Shown here piece after piece: positions 7,290 to 16,072 of a stretch of 64,000 nucleotides of DNA (its first letter is position 1; the number at the start of each line of letters is the position of its first letter). Origin of the DNA: Yersinia kristensenii (GTDB taxonomy: Bacteria > Pseudomonadota > Gammaproteobacteria > Enterobacterales > Enterobacteriaceae); assembly GCF_900460525.1 (NCBI RefSeq), contig NZ_UHIY01000001.1, positions 3,224,001 through 3,288,000 on the forward strand. The letters are read 5' to 3'. The translations under genes were made by a program, and so were the position numbers. The notes below the pieces were generated by a model. The model searched no databases, had not been told where the DNA came from, and saw nothing but the letters and a program-made list of their open reading frames with translations.

Positions 7290-9560
7290 CTATAAATCTT
7301 TAGTCATGTCTCCCCATGTATCTAACGGTGGATAGTGAAATACCAGATCGCCAAAGTGGATTTTGGCTCCGCGTGTCAGTGCCTCCAGTTCCCACCGTGT
7401 AGGCTGGATACCTTTAGCGGTCAGTTCGGCTCGAATTTTGGGCAAACGTGCCCGTTCTTCTTGTGTCAGGCGGGCAGAAGGCGCGGCCTCGCGGCAGTGA
7501 TACAGATTATATGGGCGCTGTTTATAGTTAATAGTGGGAGTTTGTCCGCGCAAAATTGACTTAATCAGCAGCACATTGCCTTCATCATCCCAATCTATTG
7601 GTGTATTCACCGGTGAATAGGTGTTTTCAGGCGGCAATTCTGTCGGTTCAACGGTGGTTACTTCAGCATCGAACCCACAGTTATTGACAGAACTCCGAGG
7701 CGCGCCAGAGGCGCTTTTTAAAGTCAAAAGCTCAACGTCAACGGCCTTGGCGACAATACGCCATTGGGTTGAACGGGTTTCATAAATCTTAGATTCGCCG
7801 AGATGAGGGGCATAAATGCCGATGACCTTTTGTACTTCTTCGTCATAGGCGTTGAGTTCTTCGGCCACCTTGCGGGCTACCCGAATGGTTTGCTGAGCGC
7901 GCGGTACGTTGGCCCCACCTTGTTGAGTGATGTACGCGGCAAAATCACCGGCATCAGCGGCAGCACGTACCGCTTCAACCTGATCATCGAATCTTTCTGC
8001 AAGACTCAGGCCACGAATGCGGCGGCATTCGCGATAAGCTCCCATCGTTGGAATGCCAATTGGGTGGAATTGAGGGATGCGCCACGTTGCCGCCCAAGCG
8101 GTGACGGCAGCAGCGGTTTCAGTTAGCGGCTGGCCAGTTTCATGATCCAGCTCGCCATCCAGTGCATAACCGTCGATATTCTTGGCAATGTATTTCGCGA
8201 TATAACCAGCCGCACCACCTTTTTTCATGTGCTTGCATTCAAAGCGATTTTTTTCTGCGCCACGTTCGTCACCGTCTTCCATCAGAGAATAACGGCGCAT
8301 GATATCGATCACCTGTCGGCGTTGCTGGCGCTCACAAAACAGCATCATATGCCAGTGAGGGGTGCCATCGTGGTGAGGCTCGACCACGCGCATGCCGTAA
8401 ACTTTCAGGTCGTTATCTTTGAACGCTGTGCGCATCTTGCTCCAGATTTTGCACAGGTAACGCTGACCATCTTTGGGCGTAAATGCCTCTTTATCCCATT
8501 TGTGATTAAACAGGACTTTATCTTTTTCATTATTCTCTACCACGCGAGTTGGGTGGTACTTGGAAGGGGTTGTGATGGTAGTAAACATGCCGACGTGTTG
8601 CATATTAGCGGCATATTTCTCAATACCGGCGATGGTATTCATCAATTCCATGCGGCGGATTTCTGGATTAGAGATACTGGCTAGCACTTTATCGATCAGA
8701 TCGATACGTTCACCGGTATCAACATTTTCCAGTTCGCAGCATTTCAGAAATTCCATATTAGACAAACGGCGCGATTGAATATCTTTAATTGCCTGCTTGC
8801 TGGCATAACCGGATTTGTGGCGATTCACTTCGCCGACGGCAATTAAGAGTGCTTCCCGCCAACGGGTGCGCAGAGATTTAAGCTGACGCGTCCACCATTC
8901 ATCATTGACCAATCGGGCAATAGCGGAGAAAGCGTGGCGCATGGTTAACTTACCTTTACGATATTTACGCCAGTGTAGCGGGGTAACATTTAATGACCGC
9001 GCCATGCCAGTAATATGGCCATAGAGTTTGGTTTGTGCGCTATCGCTGAATACTGCCGTTTTATCGCCATTATGTTCAGCAATATAGGCATCGCTGAGTT
9101 CTTCATAGGCAGAAAATAACTGTGCAGAAATACGGCCTGCAAATCTAACCAGTTCTTTATCATTCATGCCTGGCAGACTTAAATAAGTCTCTTCCTCGCT
9201 TAAAAAGCCAAGGGCGATATCGTGTTTTAAACCATGCTTTTGGTTTACGGTTTGAATGCGTGGCCAAATAAGCTGCATAAAGCTGAGGACCAGATATTTA
9301 TTAGCAGCTAATTGGCCTTGGTGCTTTTGTAGATTGGCATGGCGGCTGATAAACAGTGAGCGCAGGAAATACGGCAGGCTGTTGATTTTATTTAAAACAG
9401 CTTGCCCCTGAAGGTATTCTTCACGGGTAAGTTGTCTTTCACGACCTATGGCTTTGCGTGGTGCATTCCACGGATAAGCGCCGACGAAAGTCTCGCGGCA
9501 ACTTACCGTAAATGGCGGTGGTGGCGAGGGGGCAAAGCGCCCCCTAACAACATGATTCAT
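7290..9560 (-). CDS. A: P2-type replication initiation endonuclease gpA
   Basis: Rolling-circle initiator that nicks the phage origin and stays bound to the 5' end through tyrosine. About 756 residues, close to P2 gpA (about 761). Metal-binding motif HWHMMLF lies near residue 400, and the paired catalytic tyrosines are in GYIAKYIAKNIDGY near 450. The chosen ATG at 9560 overlaps the stop of the preceding small gene (TGATG); the TTG at 9563 is less likely. In P2 the origin lies within the A gene, so it is probably here too, but I did not locate the nick site. Confidence 0.93.
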   Translation of the reverse strand: MNHVVRGRFAPSPPPPFTVSCRETFVGAYPWNAPRKAIGRERQLTREEYLQGQAVLNKINSLPYFLRSLFISRHANLQKHQGQLAANKYLVLSFMQLIWPRIQTVNQKHGLKHDIALGFLSEEETYLSLPGMNDKELVRFAGRISAQLFSAYEELSDAYIAEHNGDKTAVFSDSAQTKLYGHITGMARSLNVTPLHWRKYRKGKLTMRHAFSAIARLVNDEWWTRQLKSLRTRWREALLIAVGEVNRHKSGYASKQAIKDIQSRRLSNMEFLKCCELENVDTGERIDLIDKVLASISNPEIRRMELMNTIAGIEKYAANMQHVGMFTTITTPSKYHPTRVVENNEKDKVLFNHKWDKEAFTPKDGQRYLCKIWSKMRTAFKDNDLKVYGMRVVEPHHDGTPHWHMMLFCERQQRRQVIDIMRRYSLMEDGDERGAEKNRFECKHMKKGGAAGYIAKYIAKNIDGYALDGELDHETGQPLTETAAAVTAWAATWRIPQFHPIGIPTMGAYRECRRIRGLSLAERFDDQVEAVRAAADAGDFAAYITQQGGANVPRAQQTIRVARKVAEELNAYDEEVQKVIGIYAPHLGESKIYETRSTQWRIVAKAVDVELLTLKSASGAPRSSVNNCGFDAEVTTVEPTELPPENTYSPVNTPIDWDDEGNVLLIKSILRGQTPTINYKQRPYNLYHCREAAPSARLTQEERARLPKIRAELTAKGIQPTRWELEALTRGAKIHFGDLVFHYPPLDTWGDMTKDL

Positions 9561-9787
9561 CAATTAAGAACCTTATTATCAGGGCTTATTTGATTTGTTT
9601 GTTTAAAATGGCCTCCTTGATGAGGCCATATACTCATCTCTTGAATATTCCTTGCCCTAAATTGTTTACCGTTGGTTAGCGTAATAAATGTGGTCCCATC
9701 CTCTACGATTGACGGATAGATAAAGGCAACGTCCTCAGCTAAAACACATAACTGCCTGTTGTTTGAGATAAAAGATAAATAGGCCAT
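9560..9787 (-). CDS. Small early phage protein, unknown function
   Basis: 75 residues (MAYLSFISNNRQLCVLAEDV...). It starts two bases after the stop of the zinc-finger gene and its own stop overlaps the gpA start, so it is held in a tightly coupled early operon. It has no ribosome site of its own and probably relies on coupling. Predicted beta-rich; no motif recognised. Confidence 0.6.
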   Translation of the reverse strand: MAYLSFISNNRQLCVLAEDVAFIYPSIVEDGTTFITLTNGKQFRARNIQEMSIWPHQGGHFKQTNQISPDNKVLN

Positions 9788-9789
9788 TT

Positions 9790-10011
9790 TTATATAGAGC
9801 GATAATGTGCTGCTTTAAGTTCACGGATCTGCTGGCAGTGGACACAGCACTGCACACCCGGCAATGCGGCGCGTCGTGCTTCTGGAATTGGAGAATCACA
9901 GTCGGCGCATATAAAAGCGGATGGCATCAGGGTGTTGGTTCTGGCTGCCGCTATCTGGTGTTCCAACTGGAGCTGTTGCAGCTCTTGAGAGTGATCGAAC
10001 ATATCGGGCAT
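9790..10011 (-). CDS. DksA/TraR-type C4 zinc-finger protein
   Basis: 73 residues with CADC near residue 35 and CVHC near 56, the four-cysteine finger of the TraR/DksA family found as a short early gene in P2-like phages (P2 orf82 type). TraR-like proteins bind RNA polymerase through the secondary channel; whether this one does is unknown. It lies 11 bp after the DUF2732 gene. Confidence 0.82.
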   Translation of the reverse strand: MPDMFDHSQELQQLQLEHQIAAARTNTLMPSAFICADCDSPIPEARRAALPGVQCCVHCQQIRELKAAHYRSI

Positions 10012-10022
10012 TTCAGATCTCC

Positions 10023-10316
10023 TTAAAAATCACTCTGGTGGCACTCAAAACCACGCTGTTGAAATTGTTCGGATTCCTGACGCAGCAACTCAACAATTTC
10101 ATTGCTGGAAAGTTGTTGATTGGCGGCATGGGTAGCGAGACGGTCTAAATATGAAGAGAAACTGATAGCTGCATCGGCTTTAGCCTCCTTACGTGCTTGA
10201 TTCAGTTGGTGTTGGCGCGCCTGTTCAAGGGCGCGGGTATGCATATCTTGTCCTATGGTTTTATACATGTGCATGGTCATGGCCTTATTCAGGGCGTAGG
10301 CAACCCGGCGGGTCAT
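10023..10316 (-). CDS. DUF2732-family early phage protein
   Basis: Up to 97 residues. The C-terminal part (LDRLATHAANQQLSSNEIVELLRQES) matches the DUF2732 family of P2-like early operons; function unknown. The start is uncertain: an ATG at 10244 (MHTRALEQ) has AGGA five bases upstream and gives the usual family length of about 70, so the first 24 codons may not be translated. Confidence 0.75.
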   Translation of the reverse strand: MTRRVAYALNKAMTMHMYKTIGQDMHTRALEQARQHQLNQARKEAKADAAISFSSYLDRLATHAANQQLSSNEIVELLRQESEQFQQRGFECHQSDF

Positions 10317-10341
10317 ACGCCAATTAATTTAAATACGATGA

Positions 10342-10851
10342 TTAGTTGAAATAAGCGTCAGGTTTAACCGCAGTTAAAATATCCGGCGCATCCTCGAATA
10401 AATTAAGTAATTCACGTAATGCTGCTATTAAAGTTTCCCGCCACGGGCAAGCGTTTTCTTCTAGATAACTGGCCGGTTGATTAAACTCTTTGTGACTTAA
10501 TCCAGCATGAAGAAATAATGTTTTACGCACGCTGATAGGCAGTCGTTGAATAAAGGCGACATTACTAATGGCGTGTTTGCGATATTTAGCAAAGTGATGT
10601 CGTAATTCATCCAACGCACTGACGATGCGTTGCCGCTCGTTATTATCCATTTCCGCCAGTTGGAGTAGGGCGTGGCGTTTTTTCAGTTCAGCATGAAAAC
10701 AGACGGTTGCCCGGTAACGTTCTGGCATCGAGTCGTAAAAGTTGCAGGTATCCCGCCAGCGAGAGCCAGCAAAGTGTTTACCGATAACGGCACGCAAAGG
10801 AAGTGGCATTGCGCGAAGGTGTTCTGGACCGAAAGCGCAGCGAATGCTCAT
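10342..10851 (-). CDS. B: Replication protein gpB-like
   Basis: 169 residues, the size of P2 gpB (166), in the P2 position for B between the fil-type gene and the small genes before A. Recognisable segments are FGPEHLRAMPLPLRAVIGKHF and RWRDTCNFYDSMPERYRA. P2 gpB is needed for lagging-strand synthesis and works with host DnaB. The start overlaps the preceding gene by four bases (ATGA). The assignment rests on place, size and remembered similarity, not on a catalytic motif. Confidence 0.6.
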   Translation of the reverse strand: MSIRCAFGPEHLRAMPLPLRAVIGKHFAGSRWRDTCNFYDSMPERYRATVCFHAELKKRHALLQLAEMDNNERQRIVSALDELRHHFAKYRKHAISNVAFIQRLPISVRKTLFLHAGLSHKEFNQPASYLEENACPWRETLIAALRELLNLFEDAPDILTAVKPDAYFN

Positions 10852-11024
10852 TTACCCATCCTCCGATGAGAATCAGTAAAAGTGCCTTGTGGTGGTGCCC
10901 AACGGTGACCATCAGGGCGAATAATAATGCCTGGCTTACCTTTACCGTGTTTAATCTCAACGTGGCCAGCATTGTGGCCTTGTTGACGCCAGAGTAATGG
11001 AGCAATTGAGATTGGGTTTTGCAT
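10848..11024 (-). CDS. Fil-like small phage protein
   Basis: 58 residues (MQNPISIAPLLWRQQGHNAG..., with KPGIIIRPDGHRWAPP in the second half). The IRPDGHRW core resembles the 186 Fil family, which causes filamentation when expressed. AAGG lies 8 bases before the ATG and the stop overlaps the next gene (ATGA). The 75-residue frame overlapping it on the same strand (10778-11005) is a shadow. Confidence 0.65.
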   Translation of the reverse strand: MQNPISIAPLLWRQQGHNAGHVEIKHGKGKPGIIIRPDGHRWAPPQGTFTDSHRRMGK

Positions 11025-11036
11025 ATTACAGACCTT

Positions 11037-11555
11037 CTACGAAAGACCGGAAAAGCTTCCGGTTTGGATCAAATCGACCGTAGTAGTTAAAACCGGTATT
11101 GAGTGAAAGCGCTCTTCAATGGCATACGCAAAGAGCATCAGATCACGGACCGCTTTATTAGCGCGGCTGACAATAGCGTCTTTGCGTTTTTTAGTGAGTC
11201 GGCTGCCGGATATTAATTGCAGTGATTCGCCAGCCAATTCTCCTGCGGCTGAACTGATTTTGAGAGCCTGAGTTGGAATATCAGTGGCTTTCTGTGGATT
11301 TTCCAATGGCAGTGAAGGTAAACGACCCAGTTCAGCTAACGCACCATCCAACAGGGTGTAATTCTGCGTGGCGTGGGTAATACGCAGCAATTCCACGGTT
11401 GTCAGTTCGTGCGGCTGTGCCGGATTCAACTTATTGCGCAGTGTCTGGGGATTCATGCCAATGGTTTCGGCGACTTGCTTTATCTCGACAGTATCGGCAA
11501 AGCGTCGCAAGGCTGAATCCCAATGAGGGTGTTTGTCAGTTCCATTTGCAAACAT
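11037..11555 (-). CDS. Phage regulatory protein CII (186 CII family)
   Basis: 172 residues, like 186 CII (about 169). The N-terminal helix-turn-helix is visible in VEIKQVAETIGMNPQTLRNKLNP, and the C-terminal part (SRLTKKRKDAIVSRANKAVRDLML) matches the Phage_CP76 family. 186 CII activates transcription that establishes lysogeny. It lies directly after the Cox/Apl-like gene at the head of the early operon. Confidence 0.88.
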   Translation of the reverse strand: MFANGTDKHPHWDSALRRFADTVEIKQVAETIGMNPQTLRNKLNPAQPHELTTVELLRITHATQNYTLLDGALAELGRLPSLPLENPQKATDIPTQALKISSAAGELAGESLQLISGSRLTKKRKDAIVSRANKAVRDLMLFAYAIEERFHSIPVLTTTVDLIQTGSFSGLS

Positions 11556-11582
11556 GGCGCTAACCTCAATAATTCAGGAGAA

Positions 11583-11855
11583 TTACCGTAATGGTTTATC
11601 GTTCAAACGAACATCAAAATTGGACTCAGCAAGTGCGCGTAAGGTCAGTTCGACCATGTTGATTTCAATTTTAGATTTGGTTTTGGGCTTACCGGTTTTC
11701 TCACTGATGGTATCGGCTTTACGTTTGATAGTGATTCTGCCGTCTCTAACCATATCAACCACAGTCGTTTTCGCGTGGCCAGTCTGGCGGCAGAACTCTT
11801 CAATAGGGAGGTAGGGGTTAGGAATTACAAGATTGATTGAGATCACTGGTTTCAT
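11583..11855 (-). CDS. Cox/Apl-like excisionase and repressor
   Basis: 90 residues (Cox 91, Apl 87). A winged-helix-type DNA-binding segment is visible: YLPIEEFCRQTGHAKTTVVDMVRDGRI followed by a basic wing (KRKADTISEKTGKPKTKSK). As first gene divergent from the CI repressor it sits exactly where cox (P2) or apl (186) does. These proteins promote excision with integrase and repress the lysogenic promoter. Confidence 0.8.
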   Translation of the reverse strand: MKPVISINLVIPNPYLPIEEFCRQTGHAKTTVVDMVRDGRITIKRKADTISEKTGKPKTKSKIEINMVELTLRALAESNFDVRLNDKPLR

Positions 11856-11876
11856 AAGGCATTATCCCCAATGGTT

Positions 11877-11946
11877 TCGATAAACGATAATCGACAAAAA
11901 TACTTATTTGAACACTTTTGAGAATGATGATGTTTATATAAAACAT
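11877..11946. promoter_or_regulatory. Divergent lysis/lysogeny control region
   Basis: The 112-bp gap between the Cox-like and first CI genes holds an imperfect palindrome TCGATAAACGATAATCGA (11877-11894) and a perfect one, ATGTTT-ATATA-AAACAT (11930-11946), plausible operators for CI or Cox. A TTGAAC -35-like hexamer at 11908 faces the CI genes, but no convincing -10 could be assigned. Confidence 0.5.
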
Positions 11947-11967
11947 TGTCAATAGGTGAACGTTTAA

Positions 11968-12558
11968 ATGAATAAAAAAAATGCTGACAGATATGATCCG
12001 AATTCAGGTGGCCAAGAAGCCATGAAGCGAATCATGGAAGCCTATGGATTTAAAACGAGAACCGAACTATCTGATTACACAGGAATTAGTAACAGCACTC
12101 TCAATACATGGTGGCGTCGCGATTTTTACCCCGCACAAGTTATGGTGTGGTGCTCACTTGAAACGGGGGCATCATTGCAATGGCTGGCTACAGGGGAAGG
12201 CCAGATGTTTGAAGATACGGACAGTCAAATTCAGAAAATTAATTTATTCAGTTTAGACAAAGGGATACTTAGTGATACTGGCGCTGTTTTATTCGACAAG
12301 TCATTGCTTCAATCTCAAAATGATCTCATTGCTGTCAATAGCGGAGATAGTACCTATATCGTAAATAAGTCATTTCAAACTGTGCTAGATGGTAAATGGT
12401 TGGTTGAAATTGAAGGAATGAAGAGTATTCGCGATTTGGAGTTAGTACCGGTTGGTCGCGTCCGAATTAGTGGCGGAGAAATCAAACCCCCATTTGAGTG
12501 TGCTCTGGCAGATATAAAGATCATTGGCATTGTGGAACGAGTTATTAGTAAAGCGTGA
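11968..12558 (+). CDS. CI-type repressor, copy 1
   Basis: 196 residues of the 186-type CI repressor family (about 192 in 186). The N-terminal helix-turn-helix is in RTELSDYTGISNSTLNTWWRRD (about residues 31-52) and a C-terminal oligomerisation domain covers residues 100-195. It has the only good ribosome site of the three copies (AGGTGA, 8 bases). As first gene after the operator region it is the probable main repressor. Its N-terminal half resembles copy 3; its C-terminal half is the most divergent of the set. Confidence 0.88.
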   Translation: MNKKNADRYDPNSGGQEAMKRIMEAYGFKTRTELSDYTGISNSTLNTWWRRDFYPAQVMVWCSLETGASLQWLATGEGQMFEDTDSQIQKINLFSLDKGILSDTGAVLFDKSLLQSQNDLIAVNSGDSTYIVNKSFQTVLDGKWLVEIEGMKSIRDLELVPVGRVRISGGEIKPPFECALADIKIIGIVERVISKA

Positions 12559-12629
12559 TCGATTTATGGCAGGCAAGTTAGTGAGACGTCGATGGTCATA
12601 AGATCGATACAACTTATGGCGATTAGATT

Positions 12630-13226
12630 ATGACTAATTATACAAGTGACAATATATTTGCTCCAAAACGTGGTGGGCGATCTGCAATTCAAAGGGTAAT
12701 TAAAGCCTACGGTTTAAATAAGAGAACTGAGCTTTCAGAAAAAACAGGGATCAGCATTGCTACTATAACCACTTGGTGGAAAAGGGATTTTTACCCGGCT
12801 AACTTATTGATTGGTTGTGCTTTAGAAACGGGTGTTTCACTACGTTGGCTCTCTCTCGGTGAGGGGCCAATGTACGACGATGCAAAAGGCGAGATAACCT
12901 CAGTTGCCCGCTATAAAATTATCAATGGTAAATTGTTTGAAGATGGATATTTGGTTTTAGATAACTCTTTATTATCGGTTGGAATGGCTCGGCCTAAAGT
13001 TATCATCTCGGATGGTGTGACCAATTTGGTTGATTGCTCATTTGAAGATATTTCGGATGGGACGTGGTTAGTTGAGATTGAGCATAAAGCAAGTATCAGA
13101 AACTTAGAGCTTATTCCTGTTGGTAAAGTAAGGGTCAGCAGCAATGAGCTAAAGATGCCATTTGAGTGTGCATTGGCAGATATTACTGTTTTAGCCCGTG
13201 TAGATAGCGTGTTAAAGAAAATGTGA
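12630..13226 (+). CDS. CI-type repressor, copy 2
   Basis: 198 residues, homologous over the full length to the copies on either side. Recognition-helix region SIATITTWWKRD differs from copy 1 (SNSTLNTWWRRD) and copy 3 (TNSTFGTWWSRD), so operator preference may differ. The C-terminal half is very close to copy 3 (GPMYDDAKG, FEDISDGTWLVEIE, LARVDSVL shared). The ribosome site is poor and it lies 71 bp after copy 1. The frame is intact. Confidence 0.85.
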   Translation: MTNYTSDNIFAPKRGGRSAIQRVIKAYGLNKRTELSEKTGISIATITTWWKRDFYPANLLIGCALETGVSLRWLSLGEGPMYDDAKGEITSVARYKIINGKLFEDGYLVLDNSLLSVGMARPKVIISDGVTNLVDCSFEDISDGTWLVEIEHKASIRNLELIPVGKVRVSSNELKMPFECALADITVLARVDSVLKKM

Positions 13227-13267
13227 AGCCAAGTAAATAATATTAAAAACTCTATCCTTCATAAATT

Positions 13268-13852
13268 ATGCATATGAATAAATTCAACCCCAATCATGGT
13301 GGTCGTGAAGCGTTGACTCGAGTTCTGGAGGCATATGGATTCAAAACCAGAACAGAGCTTTCACAGCATACGGGTATTACAAACAGTACCTTTGGGACGT
13401 GGTGGAGTAGAGATTATTATCCGGCGCAGGTGATTATCTGGTGTTCGCTGGAAACCGGAGTTTCCCTGCGGTGGCTGGCTACAGGGGTGGGGCCAATGTA
13501 CGATGACGCAAAAGGCGACATAACCTCACTAACCCGATACAAGATTATCAAAGGTAAATTGGTTGAAGATGGGCATCTGGTATTGGATAACTCACTACTA
13601 TCACCTGAACTTACTGAACCAAAAATTATTGTCTCGGATGAAGCGATTAGTTTAGTTGATTATTCATTTGAAGACATCTCAGATGGGACATGGCTAGTAG
13701 AAATCGAAGGCAAAGTTAGTATCCGGAATCTAGAACTTATCCCTGTCGGTAAAGTGAGAGTCAGTGGAACAGAGATAAAGATACCATTTGAATGCGCGTT
13801 GAACGAGATAACTGTTTTAGCCCGAGTAGATAGTGTTTTAAGGAAGGTGTAA
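13268..13852 (+). CDS. CI-type repressor, copy 3 (mosaic)
   Basis: 194 residues. The first about 75 residues follow copy 1 (EAYGFKTRTELS, YYPAQVIIWCSLETG), while the remainder follows copy 2 almost residue for residue, so it looks like a recombinant of the two. The frame is intact with no strong ribosome site; it ends 9 bp before int and is probably cotranscribed with it. Confidence 0.85.
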   Translation: MHMNKFNPNHGGREALTRVLEAYGFKTRTELSQHTGITNSTFGTWWSRDYYPAQVIIWCSLETGVSLRWLATGVGPMYDDAKGDITSLTRYKIIKGKLVEDGHLVLDNSLLSPELTEPKIIVSDEAISLVDYSFEDISDGTWLVEIEGKVSIRNLELIPVGKVRVSGTEIKIPFECALNEITVLARVDSVLRKV

Positions 13853-13861
13853 GTACGTCGT

Positions 13862-14866
13862 ATGGCAGTAAGAAAGTTGAATACCGGGAAATGGATTTGT
13901 GAGTGTTATCCGGCAGGTAGGGAAGGGAAGCGAGTAAGAAAGCAGTTTGCGACGAAAGGTGAAGCACTGGCATTTGAGCGCTTCACGATGGAGCTGGTAG
14001 ACAACAAACCTTGGTTAGGTGAAAAGCAGGACACGCGGTTGTTATCAGAGCTGATCGAAATTTGGCATCGGGCGCATGGCATCACTTTGAGCGATGGCAA
14101 ATCTCGTCATCAGGTTTTGCTCAATATGTGCCGTGACCTTGGTGATCCGCGTGCCATAGATTTTACCGCAAAAACATTTTCTCAGTACCGTGAACAACGG
14201 CTCAATGGGAAAATATTACGCGGCACTCGTACCAAAGGCGTAACACCGCGTACGCTAAATATCGAATTGGCATACATGCGGGCGATGTTTAATGAACTCT
14301 CCCGCCTGAGTGAGTGGCGCTACGACAATCCCCTTCGTGGTGTACGCCAGTATCGAACCCATGAGCAAGAAATGGCGTTCCTGACCAAAGAGCAAATAGT
14401 TAACCTCCTGAAAGAATGTGAAAACAGCACAGTACCGGAGTTGGCTACCGTTGTGCGGTTGTGTCTGGCCACTGGTGCACGTTGGTCAGAAGCGGAAAGC
14501 CTGACTCATACGCAAGTAATGCCCTATAAAGTCACTTACACAAAAACCAAAGGGAAGCGCAACCGAAGCATCCCAATCAGTGAAGAATTATTTAACTCTT
14601 TACCCAAAAAGACCGGTCGTTTATTCCCCTCATGCTATTCCGCCTTCCGCACTGCACTGAAGAGAACGAACATAAAACTACCAGATAGACAGTGTTCACA
14701 TGTTCTACGCCACACTTTTGCCAGCCATTTCATGATGAAAGGTGGTAATATCCTTGTATTACAGCGGATTTTGGGGCATACAGATATTAAGATGACAATG
14801 AGATATGCCCACTTTTCACCAGAGCATTTTGAATCAGCTCTACAATATAATCCATTAGTTACCTAA
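13862..14866 (+). CDS. int: P2-family tyrosine integrase
   Basis: 334 residues. The N-terminal arm-binding domain begins MAVRKLNTGKWICECYPAG. Catalytic residues visible: Arg in TGARWSEAES (about 205), HVLRHTFASH (about 279-288), the LGHTD histidine and Tyr in MRYAHF (about 314). It should recombine attP with the tRNA-Lys 3' end whose copy lies at 18195-18236. The gene follows the repressor genes by 9 bp. Its end (NPLVT) is short for the family, and the defence-like cassette begins 21 bp later, which may have replaced the original tail. Confidence 0.92.
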   Translation: MAVRKLNTGKWICECYPAGREGKRVRKQFATKGEALAFERFTMELVDNKPWLGEKQDTRLLSELIEIWHRAHGITLSDGKSRHQVLLNMCRDLGDPRAIDFTAKTFSQYREQRLNGKILRGTRTKGVTPRTLNIELAYMRAMFNELSRLSEWRYDNPLRGVRQYRTHEQEMAFLTKEQIVNLLKECENSTVPELATVVRLCLATGARWSEAESLTHTQVMPYKVTYTKTKGKRNRSIPISEELFNSLPKKTGRLFPSCYSAFRTALKRTNIKLPDRQCSHVLRHTFASHFMMKGGNILVLQRILGHTDIKMTMRYAHFSPEHFESALQYNPLVT

Positions 14867-14887
14867 TAATTCCAAGGTACTTATAAG

Positions 14888-16072
14888 ATGAAACCAAGAG
14901 TATCAATTTTAGAAGATGACCTCGCTAGCGAGGGGATTGGGTCTGGTGTCGAATCTGAGCCAGAAATGCCAGAATATGCTAATAAAACTCCATTTGATCC
15001 TGATTCTATATCTTTAACAACTAAAGTAGTGTCACTCGATACTGTTTTGAGACGTCTAAAGAATACGACGATAGTACTATCGCCGGAATTCCAACGTGAA
15101 GAAGTATGGGATAAAAAGAGAAAAAGTCTATTAATTGAGTCCATGATATTAAAGATACCATTACCTATGTTTTATGTATCTGAAGATAATGATGGTGTCT
15201 GGGAGGTTGTTGACGGATTACAAAGGCTTTCTACTATTAGAGACTTTATTCTTGGAGAGGATGGTGATGGGAAAGGATTTAAATTACAAGATTTAGAGTT
15301 TTGGGGTGAGTCACTGAATAGTAAAACTTTTTATAAATTATTATTTGACTCAAAAGCAGCTAGAGTTGTGAATAATATAATGGAAACCGAACTTCTATTT
15401 ACGGTAATTAACCCTGGAACTCCAGATAATGTCAAAAGGAATATTTTTAAACGAATAAATACTGGTGGAATGCGATTATCAGATCAAGAGATAAGAAATG
15501 CACTTTACCAAGGCATTGCCACAAAGTTTTTACGCGTTCTTAGCAATAATGAATATTATACTGAAGTAACTGGTGGAACGATTAAGGATAATCGTATGGC
15601 TGGACGAGAGTTAATTTTGCGCTATTTAGCTTTTAGCTTATTAGGTAGGGATAAGTTTACTGGCGATATAGATGATTTTTTATCAAATACAATGCTGCAT
15701 TTAAATAATGAAGCTGAATTTAGTGATCTTGATTGTGCTTCATTGTCGAGTATTAAATATAGATTTGAATTAGGTCTATATCGTAGCTACTTGCTATTTT
15801 CATCTCATGCGTTTAGAAAGTCTGTTGCTGGAGCAAGGAAGAAAACTTCTATAAATAAATCACTATTTGAGGTTTGGTTAATTATACTCTCCGAGTTAGA
15901 TGAAACTGAATTTAAATGTTTAGAAAGCCAAAGTGAATTTTTTTTAGCAAAGTATTCTGATCTTTTCCATGATGTAGATTTCAGTAACTCGATTAGTCGT
16001 AGAGGTGGTAGTCCATGGGGAGCCAACTTCCGATATAGCGTGTTGAAAAAATTGGTAATGGAGTTTATATAA
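14888..16072 (+). CDS. DUF262 protein, first gene of a putative defence cassette
   Basis: 394 residues. DUF262 features: LSPEFQREEVWDKKRKSLLIESM near residue 65, the DGLQRLSTIRDF motif near 115 (usual form DGQQR, a ParB/sulfiredoxin-like nucleotide site), and FKRINTGGMRLSDQEIRNAL near 200. The C-terminal half is helical and lacks the DUF1524 HNH nuclease often fused to DUF262, so this is not a GmrSD-type fusion. The stop overlaps the next ATG by one base. Base composition is far more AT-rich than the integrase before it, suggesting separate acquisition. Expression may follow the CI-int transcript, i.e. during lysogeny. Confidence 0.85.
   Translation: MKPRVSILEDDLASEGIGSGVESEPEMPEYANKTPFDPDSISLTTKVVSLDTVLRRLKNTTIVLSPEFQREEVWDKKRKSLLIESMILKIPLPMFYVSEDNDGVWEVVDGLQRLSTIRDFILGEDGDGKGFKLQDLEFWGESLNSKTFYKLLFDSKAARVVNNIMETELLFTVINPGTPDNVKRNIFKRINTGGMRLSDQEIRNALYQGIATKFLRVLSNNEYYTEVTGGTIKDNRMAGRELILRYLAFSLLGRDKFTGDIDDFLSNTMLHLNNEAEFSDLDCASLSSIKYRFELGLYRSYLLFSSHAFRKSVAGARKKTSINKSLFEVWLIILSELDETEFKCLESQSEFFLAKYSDLFHDVDFSNSISRRGGSPWGANFRYSVLKKLVMEFI

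Noticed and set aside
4999..7290. Possible retron or reverse transcriptase at the old/tin position
   Set aside because: No reverse-transcriptase motif in any frame; the cargo is a PvuRts1I-like nuclease and small genes.
8142..8684. Plus-strand 180-aa frame within gpA
   Set aside because: Antisense shadow; gpA carries catalytic motifs across the same bases.
10778..11005. Minus-strand 75-aa frame with a hydrophobic stretch
   Set aside because: Overlaps the Fil-like gene in another frame; starts with TTG and has no ribosome site.
15805..16026. Antisense 73-aa frame in the DUF262 gene as a possible antitoxin
   Set aside because: No ribosome site and no antitoxin-like features; a shadow of the AT-rich coding strand.
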